A stretch of DNA of 64,000 nucleotides from Lederbergia citrea (GTDB taxonomy: Bacteria > Bacillota > Bacilli > Bacillales > Bacillaceae_C), in the NCBI RefSeq assembly GCF_018343525.1, contig NZ_JAGYPH010000001.1, forward strand, positions 868,001 through 932,000. The letters are read 5' to 3'. Of the stretch, positions 53,208-62,188 are shown in pieces. A program made the position numbers and the translations under genes. Numbering within the stretch: the stretch's first letter is position 1; each line of letters starts with the position of its first letter. The notes beneath the pieces are model-generated. The model was not told the origin of the DNA. It saw only the letters and a list, made by a program, of their open reading frames with translations, and ran no database searches.

Positions 53208-54122
53208 ATGATGGACAAATTAAAGATCGTAAGTGATTTACAAAACATAGTTCCGGATGAATCCATAAAAATCTCGGAACCTTTGTCAAAACATACATTT
53301 ATTAAAACTGGAGGAATTGGTGATGTTTTTATAAATCCTTCAGAAGTCAATCAACTATGCGAAATTGTTCGATATGCATTTGTTAACGAAATTCCGTTAA
53401 CTGTATTGGGTAAAGGCACGAATGTAATAATAAGAGACTCTGGAATACGCGGGATTGTCGTGAGTCTAGAGAAGTTTAATGAAATCTCTGTTAAGGGTAA
53501 TGAAATTAGGGTTGGTAGTGGAGCAAATATCATTGAAGTATCAAGGGTCGCCTTACAACATCAATTGTCTGGCTTGGAGTTCGCTTGCGGAATACCTGGA
53601 ACAGTTGGCGGGGCACTGATCATGAACGCTGGCGCTTACGGTGGAGAAATATCGAACGTACTGACGAGTGCGAAAGTTATTACCCAATCGGGAGAATTTC
53701 TTACACTGTCAGAAAAGGAATTCCAATTTGGATATAGAAGCAGTGTGTTTGCAAAAGAAAAATTCATCATTGTAGAAGCATTGTTTTTGCTGGAAAAAGG
53801 AGATCCAACTTTAATAAAAGGGAAAATGGATGAGAACACCTTCCTTCGAGAATCGAAGCAGCCATTAGAATATCCATCTTGCGGTAGTGTATTTAAACGA
53901 CCACCTAATAACTTTGCGGGCAAACTTATTCAAGATAGCGGCCTTCAGGGAGTAAGAATAGGTGGTGCGGAAGTGTCTACTAAACATGCTGGGTTTATTG
54001 TTAATTTAGGTAATGCAACATCAACAGATTATCTGCAATTAATCCGGCACATCCAAGAAACCGTTAAGGAAAAGTTCGGTGTCGACTTGGAGACAGAAGT
54101 GAAAATTATCGGAGATGAATAA
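53208..54122 (+). CDS. murB: UDP-N-acetylenolpyruvoylglucosamine reductase
   Basis: MurB reduces the enolpyruvyl group to make UDP-N-acetylmuramic acid. The 304-residue flavoprotein has LGKGTNVIIRDSGIRG and GIPGTVGGALIMNAGAYGGE for FAD binding, YPSCGSVFKRP with the catalytic Ser, and HAGFIVNLG near the end. Full length for the family. The gene is alone, not in a division-cell wall cluster, so it may be a second MurB; some Bacillus carry two. A terminator follows (54131-54166). Confidence 0.92.
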   Translation: MMDKLKIVSDLQNIVPDESIKISEPLSKHTFIKTGGIGDVFINPSEVNQLCEIVRYAFVNEIPLTVLGKGTNVIIRDSGIRGIVVSLEKFNEISVKGNEIRVGSGANIIEVSRVALQHQLSGLEFACGIPGTVGGALIMNAGAYGGEISNVLTSAKVITQSGEFLTLSEKEFQFGYRSSVFAKEKFIIVEALFLLEKGDPTLIKGKMDENTFLRESKQPLEYPSCGSVFKRPPNNFAGKLIQDSGLQGVRIGGAEVSTKHAGFIVNLGNATSTDYLQLIRHIQETVKEKFGVDLETEVKIIGDE

Positions 54123-54130
54123 AACAGAGT

Positions 54131-54166
54131 AGCAGTTTGTCTAATAAATGGGCAAACTGCTTTTCT
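54131..54166 (+). terminator. Rho-independent terminator after murB
   Basis: Arms AGCAGTTTG and CAAACTGCT with a 13-base loop and TTTTCTTG. Confidence 0.8.
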
Positions 54167-54294
54167 TGTTTGGGTCAACTCCTCCAAAATAGTCCTACCG
54201 CCTTTTATTTTTTCATTTACACTCAAAAATTATCATAATAATGATAAAATAAGCTTCATTAGTCATTATTAAATATATAGAGGGGGACACTAAA

Positions 54295-55218
54295 TTGGAT
54301 CAAAAGTTTAATAAGCCGAAAGGGTTTGGGGAAATACTCGATCACACATTTAGCTTAAGTAAAAATCGTTTTAAGGACTTTTTTATGATTTTACTGATTT
54401 TTATGGGACCGGTTTACTTAGTTCAAGCGATTATCCAGCTGCTTTCAGGTACAAGTTTTGTTAGAGAGGTGGGCAGTGGGAATGGTTGGCTTGAGCAAAT
54501 TGTATCTGGTTTTAATGACACCGCAACATTAGATACTGGCAGCTTGGGGGCTGACTTAGGGTTGATCCTGGTTGGTTTTTGTAGTGTCATTTTGTTTCCA
54601 GTTGCAGAAGCTGCTGTATTATTTGCTGTAAACCATATTAGGAAAAACGAAGAATATACGATTGGCTCAGTCATTAAACAAGCCTTTTCACGTTTTTGGC
54701 CGATACTCGGCAGCAGCATTTTGTTTGGACTGATCGTATTCGGTCTAATTATTGGACCAATCATCATTGTTACTCTTGTAGGAATATTTGGATCCCTGGC
54801 AAATCCGATTTTGGGCATAGGTTTTGCTATATTACTATTCTTGGGCTTTGCTGTTGGAATAGGGTACTTGTTAACTCGTTGGAGCTTTTATTTTGGCTCG
54901 GTTGTGTTCGAGGAAGAATTTCCTGGACTCTCAAGAAGTTGGAAGCTTACACGAAATCGAACATGGATTTTGATGGGTCTATATATTGTGTTCTTTTTAA
55001 TCGTTAGCTGTATAAGTTTTGCCATGGAAGTAACTTTTGGCTTGATATTAGGAAACAGCGTTCTCCTACAAATAATTGTGAATGTCGCAACTATCTTTAC
55101 AACATTGATTTTTTCTGTAGGCTACGCCATTATGTTCTTTGATTCAAAGGTGAGACATGATGCAGATGATTTAAAAGAAATGATTGAAGACTATAACAGT
55201 ACTCAATCGCCAAGGTGA
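54295..55218 (+). CDS. Polytopic membrane protein of the MoxR/DUF58 cluster
   Basis: A 307-residue protein with about six hydrophobic segments and a soluble C-terminal tail. It begins MDQKFNKPKGFGEILDHTFSLSKNRFKDFF, a motif seen at the start of membrane proteins resembling the glycerophosphodiester phosphodiesterase membrane domain. No catalytic residues are visible. The start is a TTG with AGGGGGG upstream. It is the first gene of a tightly spaced six-gene group (gap to the next gene six bases). Its job is inferred only from that group. Confidence 0.65.
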   Translation: MDQKFNKPKGFGEILDHTFSLSKNRFKDFFMILLIFMGPVYLVQAIIQLLSGTSFVREVGSGNGWLEQIVSGFNDTATLDTGSLGADLGLILVGFCSVILFPVAEAAVLFAVNHIRKNEEYTIGSVIKQAFSRFWPILGSSILFGLIVFGLIIGPIIIVTLVGIFGSLANPILGIGFAILLFLGFAVGIGYLLTRWSFYFGSVVFEEEFPGLSRSWKLTRNRTWILMGLYIVFFLIVSCISFAMEVTFGLILGNSVLLQIIVNVATIFTTLIFSVGYAIMFFDSKVRHDADDLKEMIEDYNSTQSPR

Positions 55219-55224
55219 TCAACC

Positions 55225-55866
55225 ATGTTAAATGCAAACAAATCAAAGGATGAGCTTCAGGATATTTTAAAAGGTAAAGAATATCAGATTTATTACGATG
55301 ATCACAGAAGTATAATCTTGATTTGGTGGGAAAAAGCGAAAGAATGGTTAGGAGAGCAGCTTGCAAAATTATTTCCTTCTATCGAAACGGCAAGCGGAGC
55401 TGCGGCACCGATTTTAATTACACTTATTATAGTAGTTATTGCACTGTTAGGGTGGATTATGTTTTTGCTTATTCGTATTCGTAAACGAAATCGGATGATG
55501 CGCGTCCAAAAGCCATTGCATTCAATGAAAGAAATGAATTGGTCCTCTCAAAAACATCTTTCCGAAGCCGATAGACAGGAAGCATTAGGAGAGTATACGC
55601 TATCAACCCGCCATATGTTTTTAGCCTTGCTTTTTTACTTCCATGAAAAAGAATGGCTCGAGGCAAGAATTTGGAAAACGAATTGGGACTACTATGATGA
55701 GTTGCGAAAAGTAAATCAACTTTGGGCCGACCAATTTTATCATCTAGCTTATTTTTTTGATGAGGCTACCTACGGTGAGCATACGGTTGAAAAAGAACAA
55801 TACATACAGTTTCGAAGCGAAGCAAATAAGTTGTTAGGAGAAACGGACAAATTACTAGATAGGTAG
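55225..55866 (+). CDS. DUF4129 domain protein
   Basis: A 213-residue protein with one transmembrane helix (about residues 55-85) and a C-terminal DUF4129 domain (RHMFLALLFYFHEKEW, then DQFYHLAYFFDEATYGE). The domain is found next to MoxR ATPases, DUF58 proteins and transglutaminase-like proteins in many Gram-positive bacteria. Six bases separate it from the upstream gene and 21 from the next. Its reaction, if any, is unknown. Confidence 0.8.
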   Translation: MLNANKSKDELQDILKGKEYQIYYDDHRSIILIWWEKAKEWLGEQLAKLFPSIETASGAAAPILITLIIVVIALLGWIMFLLIRIRKRNRMMRVQKPLHSMKEMNWSSQKHLSEADRQEALGEYTLSTRHMFLALLFYFHEKEWLEARIWKTNWDYYDELRKVNQLWADQFYHLAYFFDEATYGEHTVEKEQYIQFRSEANKLLGETDKLLDR

Positions 55867-55887
55867 GAGAAGGGAGGAGAAGGCAAC

Positions 55888-57030
55888 TTGCAAAACCCAT
55901 TGGTAAATAGACGAGCTTGGATTGGAATCACAACCTTGCTTATTTTATTTATGGTCATTAGTTATTTTTCAGCTTCACAGGCGCCAAAACAGTTTCCGAA
56001 ATATGTTTCTGATTCTCCTTCTCCTACAGGCGTGAAGGCACTTTTCACTTTTTTAAAAAATGAAAAAGACATGGTTAAAAGGTGGCCGCAATCTCCAACG
56101 CTATTGCCAAACGGTGAAAGTAATCAAACACTCGTTATGATTGAACCTTTTTTTATTCCTGATAGTGAAGAAATGAATGCCTATAAAGATTTTATTAAAG
56201 CTGGAAATACGATTATATTATTCAAAGAAAATCCTATCGGTATGTTTGATTTAAAGACAACGCACGGAGAAATAGATTCTCCCATTGATGAAGATCCGAA
56301 TGTTTATAATCAAGAGGGGAATCGTTTTCATGCAGAAGTAAATTCATCAGTGCGTCTCCAAACAAATAAACAGGATGAAATTCTACTGTATGACGAGGCC
56401 GGTACAATCGCGCTAAAACGGTCTTATGATAAAGGAAGTTTAATTGTTACTAATTCTCCTGAGTGGATGACAAACGGAAAATTATTAAACAATGACCATC
56501 TACCTCTCGTGTTGTCACTATTTAATGAAGAGAATGTGAGTAATCTTTTGTTTGATGAATATACACATGGAGGACAAAATGCAGCAACAATCGTTACGTT
56601 ATATCCGAAGTGGTTTTTATTTTTGCTGCTCCAAGGAATCCTGTTAACTCTTCTCTGGCTTTGGTACGCCGGAAAACGATTCGGGCCGATTTTTATTCCT
56701 AGGGAGGAAACGGTTCGATTTAGTGATGAGGGGATTAAAGCATTAGCTGCTTGGTACTTAAGGGGTCGCCGCTATCAAGATTCATTAGTTATACAAGCAG
56801 ATTATGTCAAACTCCTTTTACAAGAGCGTTGGCACATTCCTTATAGTAAGGGATGGGAGGACCTTTCCGATCATTTAGAACGGAATTTGACCCAAATGCA
56901 TAAATTTGAAATTCTTTCTTTTCTAAACGATTTGAGTAAGATATTAGAAAAAGAAAAAATAAGTAAACAGGAATACATAATATGGTCGAAAAAGCTAGAT
57001 CGATTACAGAAAGAGGTAGAGGCAGAATGA
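55888..57030 (+). CDS. DUF4350 domain protein
   Basis: A 380-residue protein with a transmembrane helix near residues 10-28 (IGITTLLILFMVISYF) and one near residue 245-265. Between them lies the DUF4350 domain, related to class I glutamine amidotransferase-like folds. The start is a TTG with GGGAGGAG upstream. Its stop codon overlaps the MoxR start (ATGA), so the two are translationally coupled. It belongs to the MoxR/DUF58/DUF4129 group; function is unknown. Confidence 0.8.
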   Translation: MQNPLVNRRAWIGITTLLILFMVISYFSASQAPKQFPKYVSDSPSPTGVKALFTFLKNEKDMVKRWPQSPTLLPNGESNQTLVMIEPFFIPDSEEMNAYKDFIKAGNTIILFKENPIGMFDLKTTHGEIDSPIDEDPNVYNQEGNRFHAEVNSSVRLQTNKQDEILLYDEAGTIALKRSYDKGSLIVTNSPEWMTNGKLLNNDHLPLVLSLFNEENVSNLLFDEYTHGGQNAATIVTLYPKWFLFLLLQGILLTLLWLWYAGKRFGPIFIPREETVRFSDEGIKALAAWYLRGRRYQDSLVIQADYVKLLLQERWHIPYSKGWEDLSDHLERNLTQMHKFEILSFLNDLSKILEKEKISKQEYIIWSKKLDRLQKEVEAE

Positions 57031-57956
57031 AGACGGAATTAACGTCCTTATTGGAGAAATATGAACGACGCATTTTAGGTCAAAGCTTAAATCTCAAACT
57101 CCTATTATCTGCTATTTTAGCTGGAGGACATGTGTTGTTAGAGGGAGTCCCAGGAACTGGAAAAACACAGATGGTGAAAACACTCACTGGTCTTCTCGGT
57201 GGAAATTTTAATCGTATCCAATTTACACCCGATTTACTCCCAAGCGATATTACTGGCAGTACGATTTACAACATGAAGGATAGTACGTTTCAAACGTTAA
57301 AGGGACCTGTTTTTACTAATATTCTATTGGCCGATGAAATTAACCGAACACCTGCCAAAACACAAGCAGCACTACTAGAGGCGATGGAAGAAAAGCAAGT
57401 CACTATTCAAGGAGAAACATATCCACTGCCAGATGTGTTTTTTGTTGTCGCCACACAAAATCCGATTGAATTTGAAGGAACTTATCCATTGCCGGAAGCC
57501 CAACAAGATCGCTTCCTATTTAAACTTCATATTGATTTTCCTTCCTTTGAGGAAGAGAAAAATGTTTTAAAACAAGTGATTGAAAATAGCTATGATGCAA
57601 GTCTTGTTACTTCCGAACTTAATTTGAACACTTTTTTAGCGATAAAGAAGGAAATTGAGACAGTTACAATGGGAGAAAGTGTTTTAGACTATATTATGCA
57701 AATAATTAGAAAGACAAGGGAGTCGGAATCCATTCGCTTTGGAGCGAGTACGAGAGCAGGGATTTCAATTGGAAAAGCAGCTCAGGCATGGTCATACTTA
57801 TCTGGTCGCGATTACGTTACTCCCGACGATATAAAAATGGTCGTCAAACCTGCCTTAAGACATCGAATTCAACTATCCCCACATGTAGAATTGGAGGGAG
57901 CAACCGTTGACCAAATCATTGAAGAGCTTGTGGGGGCGATTCCTGTTCCAAGATAA
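57027..57956 (+). CDS. MoxR family AAA+ ATPase
   Basis: A 309-residue ATPase with Walker A GVPGTGKTQMVK, Walker B ILLADEINRTPAKTQAALLEAM, sensor 1 VATQNPIEFEGTYPLPEAQQDRF and the lid domain. MoxR proteins act as chaperones that modify or assemble partner proteins, often those with von Willebrand domains. The ATG at 57027 overlaps the preceding stop by four bases; a longer start at 56982 is unlikely. The next gene starts inside its 3' end. Confidence 0.93.
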   Translation: MKTELTSLLEKYERRILGQSLNLKLLLSAILAGGHVLLEGVPGTGKTQMVKTLTGLLGGNFNRIQFTPDLLPSDITGSTIYNMKDSTFQTLKGPVFTNILLADEINRTPAKTQAALLEAMEEKQVTIQGETYPLPDVFFVVATQNPIEFEGTYPLPEAQQDRFLFKLHIDFPSFEEEKNVLKQVIENSYDASLVTSELNLNTFLAIKKEIETVTMGESVLDYIMQIIRKTRESESIRFGASTRAGISIGKAAQAWSYLSGRDYVTPDDIKMVVKPALRHRIQLSPHVELEGATVDQIIEELVGAIPVPR

Positions 57957-59265
57957 AGGAATTTTACCAACTAAACGATTACTGCTCGTTGTCCTCCTTT
58001 TTTCCCTTGGATGTTTAGTTGGCACTGCCTGGGGAATCTCATGGGGATTCATGATTACCATTAATATTGTCATTATCGTAGGAAGTCTAACTGATTTACT
58101 CTTTTCCCCAAATAAACATCAACTTTTCATTAAACGGACTTTTCCGGAAGAGATGGAAAGAGGGATGACATATACCGTGCCGATTGAGTTAAGAAATACA
58201 TCCCAGCATACTTTTTCCTATCGGATGATAGATGGGATTCCCCAGTCATTTGAAAGACCCTTCCCTTTAAAAGGGATATTACAAAAGGAATCAATCATAG
58301 AGATATTTTATGATACTCATGCATCTGTAAGAGGAAAATATCAGATTAAGAAGCTTTATTTTCGCTACACAAGTCTTTTCGGACTTTGGGAAAAGCAAGT
58401 CTCTTTTCTTTTAGAGGACGCTGTCAAAGTAATCCCCGACTTAACAGAAACGAAGCGATATTTAGAGAACGCGCAAAGGTATTTATTATATGAAGGTGAC
58501 CGGATTCGGAAGCACCGTACAGGTATAGGCGACTTTTCACAAATAAGAAACTATGTCGTAGGGGATGATCCCCGAAAAATCAATTGGCGTCAAACAGCTA
58601 AGCTACAAGAAGTGATGACGAATGAATACGAACCAGAGCATGGGAAGTATATTACAATTTTAATTGATTGCGGACGAATGATGGGAGCTGAGCTCTCAAA
58701 AGGGAATCGGCTAGAGAAGTCCTTAGAGGCAGCGTTAACGGTTTCTGCAGCGGCTCTGCAAAAAGGGGATTATGTTTCCATCCTTGCTTTCTCAAAGGAG
58801 GTAAAAGTCTTTATCCCTCCAGCGAAAGGAATGGCACACTTACAGACGATTCTACAATCAATCTATCATCTCAAAGTGGATGCAGCAGAGTCTAATTATG
58901 CGGCTATTCTCTCATTTTTAGAAACAATGCAAAAGAAACGAAGCCTGCTTTTATTTTTCAGTGATGTAGGAACATTTCTCCATGAGGAGAGCGCACTTAC
59001 GTATTTAATGAGACTAAGGAGACGGCATTTGTTTATAATGATTGGAATTGAAGATGTGACTCTCTTAAAGAGAACGAAAGAGGAACCTGTTACTGTCCAA
59101 AAAGCAATGGTGAAAAGTATCGCCCAGCAACAAATGCTTCTTAAGAAACGAGAAAAAAGCAAATGGGAAAAACACGGCCTCCTAATGATAGAGGCCCGTG
59201 AGGAAAAATTGGCTACAGCAGCGGTTTCTTATTATATCGATATGATGAATCGAAATCTCCTATAG
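57907..59265 (+). CDS. DUF58 domain protein
   Basis: A 452-residue protein with two hydrophobic segments near the N-terminus (residues 25-55) and the DUF58 core (RNYVVGDDPRKINWRQTAK, then a von Willebrand-A-like fold with ITILIDCGRMMG). The start TTG at 57907 is supported by GGAGGGAG seven bases upstream and overlaps the MoxR gene by 50 bases. DUF58 proteins are usual partners of MoxR ATPases. Its 3' end overlaps the convergent SpoIIM-family gene by 53 bases. Confidence 0.85.
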   Translation: MTKSLKSLWGRFLFQDKGILPTKRLLLVVLLFSLGCLVGTAWGISWGFMITINIVIIVGSLTDLLFSPNKHQLFIKRTFPEEMERGMTYTVPIELRNTSQHTFSYRMIDGIPQSFERPFPLKGILQKESIIEIFYDTHASVRGKYQIKKLYFRYTSLFGLWEKQVSFLLEDAVKVIPDLTETKRYLENAQRYLLYEGDRIRKHRTGIGDFSQIRNYVVGDDPRKINWRQTAKLQEVMTNEYEPEHGKYITILIDCGRMMGAELSKGNRLEKSLEAALTVSAAALQKGDYVSILAFSKEVKVFIPPAKGMAHLQTILQSIYHLKVDAAESNYAAILSFLETMQKKRSLLLFFSDVGTFLHEESALTYLMRLRRRHLFIMIGIEDVTLLKRTKEEPVTVQKAMVKSIAQQQMLLKKREKSKWEKHGLLMIEAREEKLATAAVSYYIDMMNRNLL

Positions 59266-60223
59266 GTTGTTTTTTAGAAAGTAAGAGCTTTCCGCTAATT
59301 ACATATAAAATTAAGCCAATGACAGTTATAAAAGCAACGGTATACTTTGCTTCCAAAGATATGGCAGCTGGTGTGATAAATCCTTCAATGATTCCAGCAA
59401 TAACAAATAAAGGCATCGTTCCAAGTAATAGTTGTACTGAGCGTTTCGCTTGCTGCTTCAATTGATATAATCTTGAGAATTGCCCCGGAACAAAGAGCTT
59501 ATAGCCCATTAATAAACCTGCTCCGCCTGCTATAAAAATAGCTGTAAGCTCAATCATTCCGTGAGGGACAATATAAGCCCAAAAATCATATGTTTTGCCG
59601 TGATGCCAAAACAGTGCAGCGAGTGCGCCAATAATAATACCATTATAAATTAATAAATAAACGGTTAGTAGTCCAAATGTGATACCACCAGCAAAGGCTA
59701 AAATAGCTACCTGGATATTATTCGTCATGATGCTTGCTGACATCGGAGAGGAGTCAACCGCTCCATCCGAGCTGCCAAGTTGTTCAGGATCCACCCCTTG
59801 AGCAATATGTGCGGGAAGTACGGAATAGACATGAAGCGGATCATTGAGAACTGAAAAAAAGCTTCCCAGCGCACCAACGGTAAAAAGAATCATCGCAATA
59901 AAGACAAATTTCCATTGTTCTAATAATAAGCCGATAAATTTAGTCGAGAAAAAGTAACGAATTTGTTTCATGCTTGATATTTGGTCTTTATACAATAAGT
60001 TATGTGCTTTCGAAACAAGGCCATTCAAGTAAATGGTTACTTCTTCATTTGGAAAATAAGTTTGGCTGTACGATAAATTCTGAGCAGCTTTTTGGTACAG
60101 TCGATGAAATTGATTTATATCGGTACCTGTAATGTTGTTTCTGTTTTTATGTAGGCTTGTTACTAAATGTTCGAGCTGTTTCCATTCTTCTCTATGTTGC
60201 TTTACAAATAGCTTTACATTCAT
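59213..60223 (-). CDS. Stage II sporulation protein M family (DUF95) membrane protein
   Basis: A 336-residue protein with a soluble N-terminal third and five or six hydrophobic segments after it. The SpoIIM/DUF95 pattern is visible in ILAFAGGITFGLLTVYLLIYNGIIIGALAALF and PHGMIELTAIFIAGGAGLLMG. SpoIIM itself helps engulfment in spore formation, but this longer form (COG1300) is also common in non-sporulating bacteria next to RDD and MoxR genes. It is divergent from the RDD gene and convergent, with overlap, to the DUF58 gene. Confidence 0.85.
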   Translation of the reverse strand: MNVKLFVKQHREEWKQLEHLVTSLHKNRNNITGTDINQFHRLYQKAAQNLSYSQTYFPNEEVTIYLNGLVSKAHNLLYKDQISSMKQIRYFFSTKFIGLLLEQWKFVFIAMILFTVGALGSFFSVLNDPLHVYSVLPAHIAQGVDPEQLGSSDGAVDSSPMSASIMTNNIQVAILAFAGGITFGLLTVYLLIYNGIIIGALAALFWHHGKTYDFWAYIVPHGMIELTAIFIAGGAGLLMGYKLFVPGQFSRLYQLKQQAKRSVQLLLGTMPLFVIAGIIEGFITPAAISLEAKYTVAFITVIGLILYVISGKLLLSKKQPIGDFDSSYRYNKKPLL

Positions 60224-60342
60224 TTTGACACCCTCTTGTTCTTTATTGGGGCAGTATATTTTATCTCCTCCTTATTATAGTAATTTATCAGATAAATAGA
60301 AACAGCTTAATCATGATTCAACGAGAAAAGGGGGTAATACAT

Positions 60343-61146
60343 ATGTACGAAGAACGTACTGAAATTAAAACGCCTGAATTCGTCTCCCTTCAGTTTCAGG
60401 TTGCAGGTTTAGGAAGTAGAACCGCGGCATACATCATTGATCAACTCATTTTAATTGTCATGAATACTTTGATCTTAATTGTCCTTTTCTTCATCTTGAT
60501 CGGTAGGCCAACTACGCAGTTTTTAACAGAAGTTACGTCTTTAACGATAGGTATTACAATCATTGTTCTGTTTATTATTAATTGGGGATACTTTTTTGCA
60601 TTTGAGTATTTTTCGGGAGGAAGAACCATTGGTAAGAAAATGATTGGAATAAGGGTTATCCAGGATAATGGACATAGTATAACATTGCTATCCAGCTTCA
60701 TTCGTAATCTTCTCCGTATTATTGATTCTTTGCCAGCCGGTTATTTCGTAGGTATGATGATGATATTTTTTCATTCACAGCATAAAAGGGTTGGAGACTT
60801 TGTTGCTGGTACCATTGTTGTTCATGAGCGAAAAGAGAAAAAGAATAATAAGTCTTCCGCTCTTGAAAAGGAAATTGAGAGAAGAGAGATTTCGAAGGAT
60901 GATTTTATTATTGAAAGTTGGACTCTACAATCTTTAGAAAGAAAAGATTGGAATCTCGTCAATACATACAGCCAGCGTTTTATGCAATTACCATTACCAG
61001 AAAGAAAACAACTTACCAAAAACGTAGCTGATATTATGCTTCCGAAAATCGGCTTGGAAACAGCTGATAAAGACGATTATGATATAGAAAACACGCTTCT
61101 TGTCCTTTACTTGAACCTTAGGGAAGAGTGGGAGTTTGAATTGTGA
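60343..61146 (+). CDS. RDD family membrane protein
   Basis: A 267-residue protein. Its first 150 residues carry the RDD domain (GLGSRTAAYIIDQLIL with Arg and Asp in the first helix, RTIGKKMIGIRVI, and HKRVGDFVAGTIVVHER) in two or three helices, and the rest is a soluble, charged domain. The ATG at 60343 has AAGGGGG upstream. RDD proteins may be ion or osmolyte transporters. It is divergent from the SpoIIM-family gene; the pair is frequent next to MoxR/DUF58 groups. Confidence 0.88.
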   Translation: MYEERTEIKTPEFVSLQFQVAGLGSRTAAYIIDQLILIVMNTLILIVLFFILIGRPTTQFLTEVTSLTIGITIIVLFIINWGYFFAFEYFSGGRTIGKKMIGIRVIQDNGHSITLLSSFIRNLLRIIDSLPAGYFVGMMMIFFHSQHKRVGDFVAGTIVVHERKEKKNNKSSALEKEIERREISKDDFIIESWTLQSLERKDWNLVNTYSQRFMQLPLPERKQLTKNVADIMLPKIGLETADKDDYDIENTLLVLYLNLREEWEFEL

Positions 61147-61202
61147 GGACAATAACAATTATCCATTCCCTCCATACAATAAAGTAATTTGGAGGTGATC
61201 TT

Positions 61203-61538
61203 ATGGCAAAATGGATTGATATATCAACATTGCGTCATCAATTAACACTTTATAATGGCAACAAGAAAATTAAAGCGTATCCGATTGCCGTCGGGAAAAT
61301 GTTGACTCCAACACCATCTGGAACATACACAATAATAAATAAACAATCTGATCCTGGGGGACCATTTGGTGTCCTCTGGATGGGATTATCGAAGCCTCAT
61401 TACGGGATACACGGTACAAACAATCCTTCATCGATTGGAAAGAATGTGTCACATGGATGTATTAGAATGCACAATAAGGATGTCCTAGATTTATCATCCC
61501 GTGTTTCAATCGGAACAAATGTTGTTATTCATAAGTAG
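61203..61538 (+). CDS. Short L,D-transpeptidase (YkuD domain)
   Basis: A 111-residue protein that consists of little more than the YkuD catalytic domain, with [10 protein letters not shown] and the active-site Cys in SHGCIRM. It lacks a LysM domain and a signal peptide, so it is shorter than the Bacillus subtilis Ldt proteins and may act in spores or in the cytoplasm. Such enzymes form 3-3 peptidoglycan cross-links. GGAGGTGAT precedes the ATG. Confidence 0.88.
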   Translation: MAKWIDISTLRHQLTLYNGNKKIKAYPIAVGKMLTPTPSGTYTIINKQSDPGGPFGVLWMGLSKPHYGIHGTNNPSSIGKNVSHGCIRMHNKDVLDLSSRVSIGTNVVIHK

Positions 61539-61602
61539 GGAATATTTAGATATTATTATGAAAAAAAAACAAAAAAAGAAACATGCGTTCTTGTATTAGC
61601 AA

Positions 61603-61611
61603 TGGTATAAT
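61603..61611 (+). promoter_or_regulatory. Extended -10 promoter of toxin 1
   Basis: TGGTATAAT is a perfect extended -10 element; no good -35 is needed. Transcription would start near 61618. Confidence 0.7.
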
Positions 61612-61691
61612 AAAAAAAGCAATAGAATAGATTTCTCATTAGGCGGTCGGCACACACTCCTCATTTTCCTTGAGGAGGGAGGTGATGCCGT

Positions 61692-61775
61692 ATGACAGTT
61701 TATGAAGCTTTGACCACAATGATTGCATTTGCAGGATTGGTAATTGCTATACTGTCATTCCATAAAAAAGACTAA
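61692..61775 (+). CDS. Putative holin-like type I toxin, 27 residues (copy 1)
   Basis: A 27-residue peptide beginning MTVYEALTTM, with one hydrophobic helix (IAFAGLVIAILSF) and a C-terminal HKKD. This is the pattern of the 'putative holin-like toxin' family of Bacillus, related to TxpA/BsrG-type toxins. A very strong GGAGGGAGGTGAT site precedes the ATG but is partly paired in a hairpin with CTCCTCA at 61657. The gene is short enough to be missed by most annotation. Toxicity is inferred from the family and gene structure. Confidence 0.85.
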   Translation: MTVYEALTTMIAFAGLVIAILSFHKKD

Positions 61776-61909
61776 AACCGCCTATGAGAGTTTGGCCACT
61801 CAGGCGGTTTTAGTCCGTTCGATGCCGACCCCTATAAGGGAATCTGCTGTTGCATCGCCGTTTCGATGTTCGAGCATCGAAACGGCCTTTTTTAAATTAT
61901 GATTATCTT
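61765..61909 (-). ncRNA. Putative antisense antitoxin RNA 1
   Basis: A minus-strand TATAAT lies at 61916-61921, so a transcript could begin near 61909 and run leftward over the toxin's 3' untranslated region. The hairpin AAAACCGCC...GGCGGTTTT at 61774-61811, followed on the minus strand by a T-run, would end it near 61765. It would overlap the last codons and 3' end of the toxin mRNA. Not proven; both -10 boxes in the two units support it. Confidence 0.55.
61857..61893 (+). terminator. Terminator of toxin 1 mRNA
   Basis: Arms GCCGTTTCGATG and CATCGAAACGGC form a perfect 12-pair stem, with TTTTTT after it. Confidence 0.9.
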
Positions 61910-62013
61910 ACAATCATTATACCTTGAAAAGGACAAAAAATAAACATAATTAATGATAGTATAAAAATAGTGATGAAAAAACCAAAAGGAAACGTGCGTT
62001 CCCATACTGAGAA

Positions 62014-62022
62014 TGATATAAT
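62014..62022 (+). promoter_or_regulatory. Extended -10 promoter of toxin 2
   Basis: TGATATAAT, an extended -10 as in unit 1. Confidence 0.7.
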
Positions 62023-62104
62023 AAAAAAAGCAATAGAATAGATTTCTCATTAGGCGGTCGGCACACACACTCCTTATTTTCCTTAGGGAGGGAGGTGATG
62101 CCGT

Positions 62105-62188
62105 ATGACAGTTCAAGAAGCTCTAACCATTATGATTGCATTTGCAGGATTGGTTGTGGCTATACTGTCATTCCATAAAAAAGATTAA
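62105..62188 (+). CDS. Putative holin-like type I toxin, 27 residues (copy 2)
   Basis: A second 27-residue peptide, MTVQEALTIM then IAFAGLVVAILSF and HKKD. It differs from copy 1 at four residues, mostly conservative (Tyr to Gln, Thr to Ile, Ile to Val). The ribosome binding site GGGAGGGAGGTGAT is as strong and similarly paired. Conservation of the peptide and of the surrounding RNA structures in a tandem pair is strong evidence that the gene is real. Confidence 0.85.
   Translation: MTVQEALTIMIAFAGLVVAILSFHKKD

Larger units (their letters stand above)
61571..61893 (+). repeat. Tandem duplication unit 1 (type I toxin-antitoxin-like module)
   Basis: Unit 1 of two highly similar segments; unit 2 starts about 412 bases later. 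Both contain, in order, an extended -10 promoter, a leader with GGTCGGCAC, an SD-sequestering hairpin, a 27-codon toxin-like gene, a bidirectional hairpin, TGCCGACC complementary to the leader, a plus-strand terminator and a minus-strand -10 box. Confidence 0.85.
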
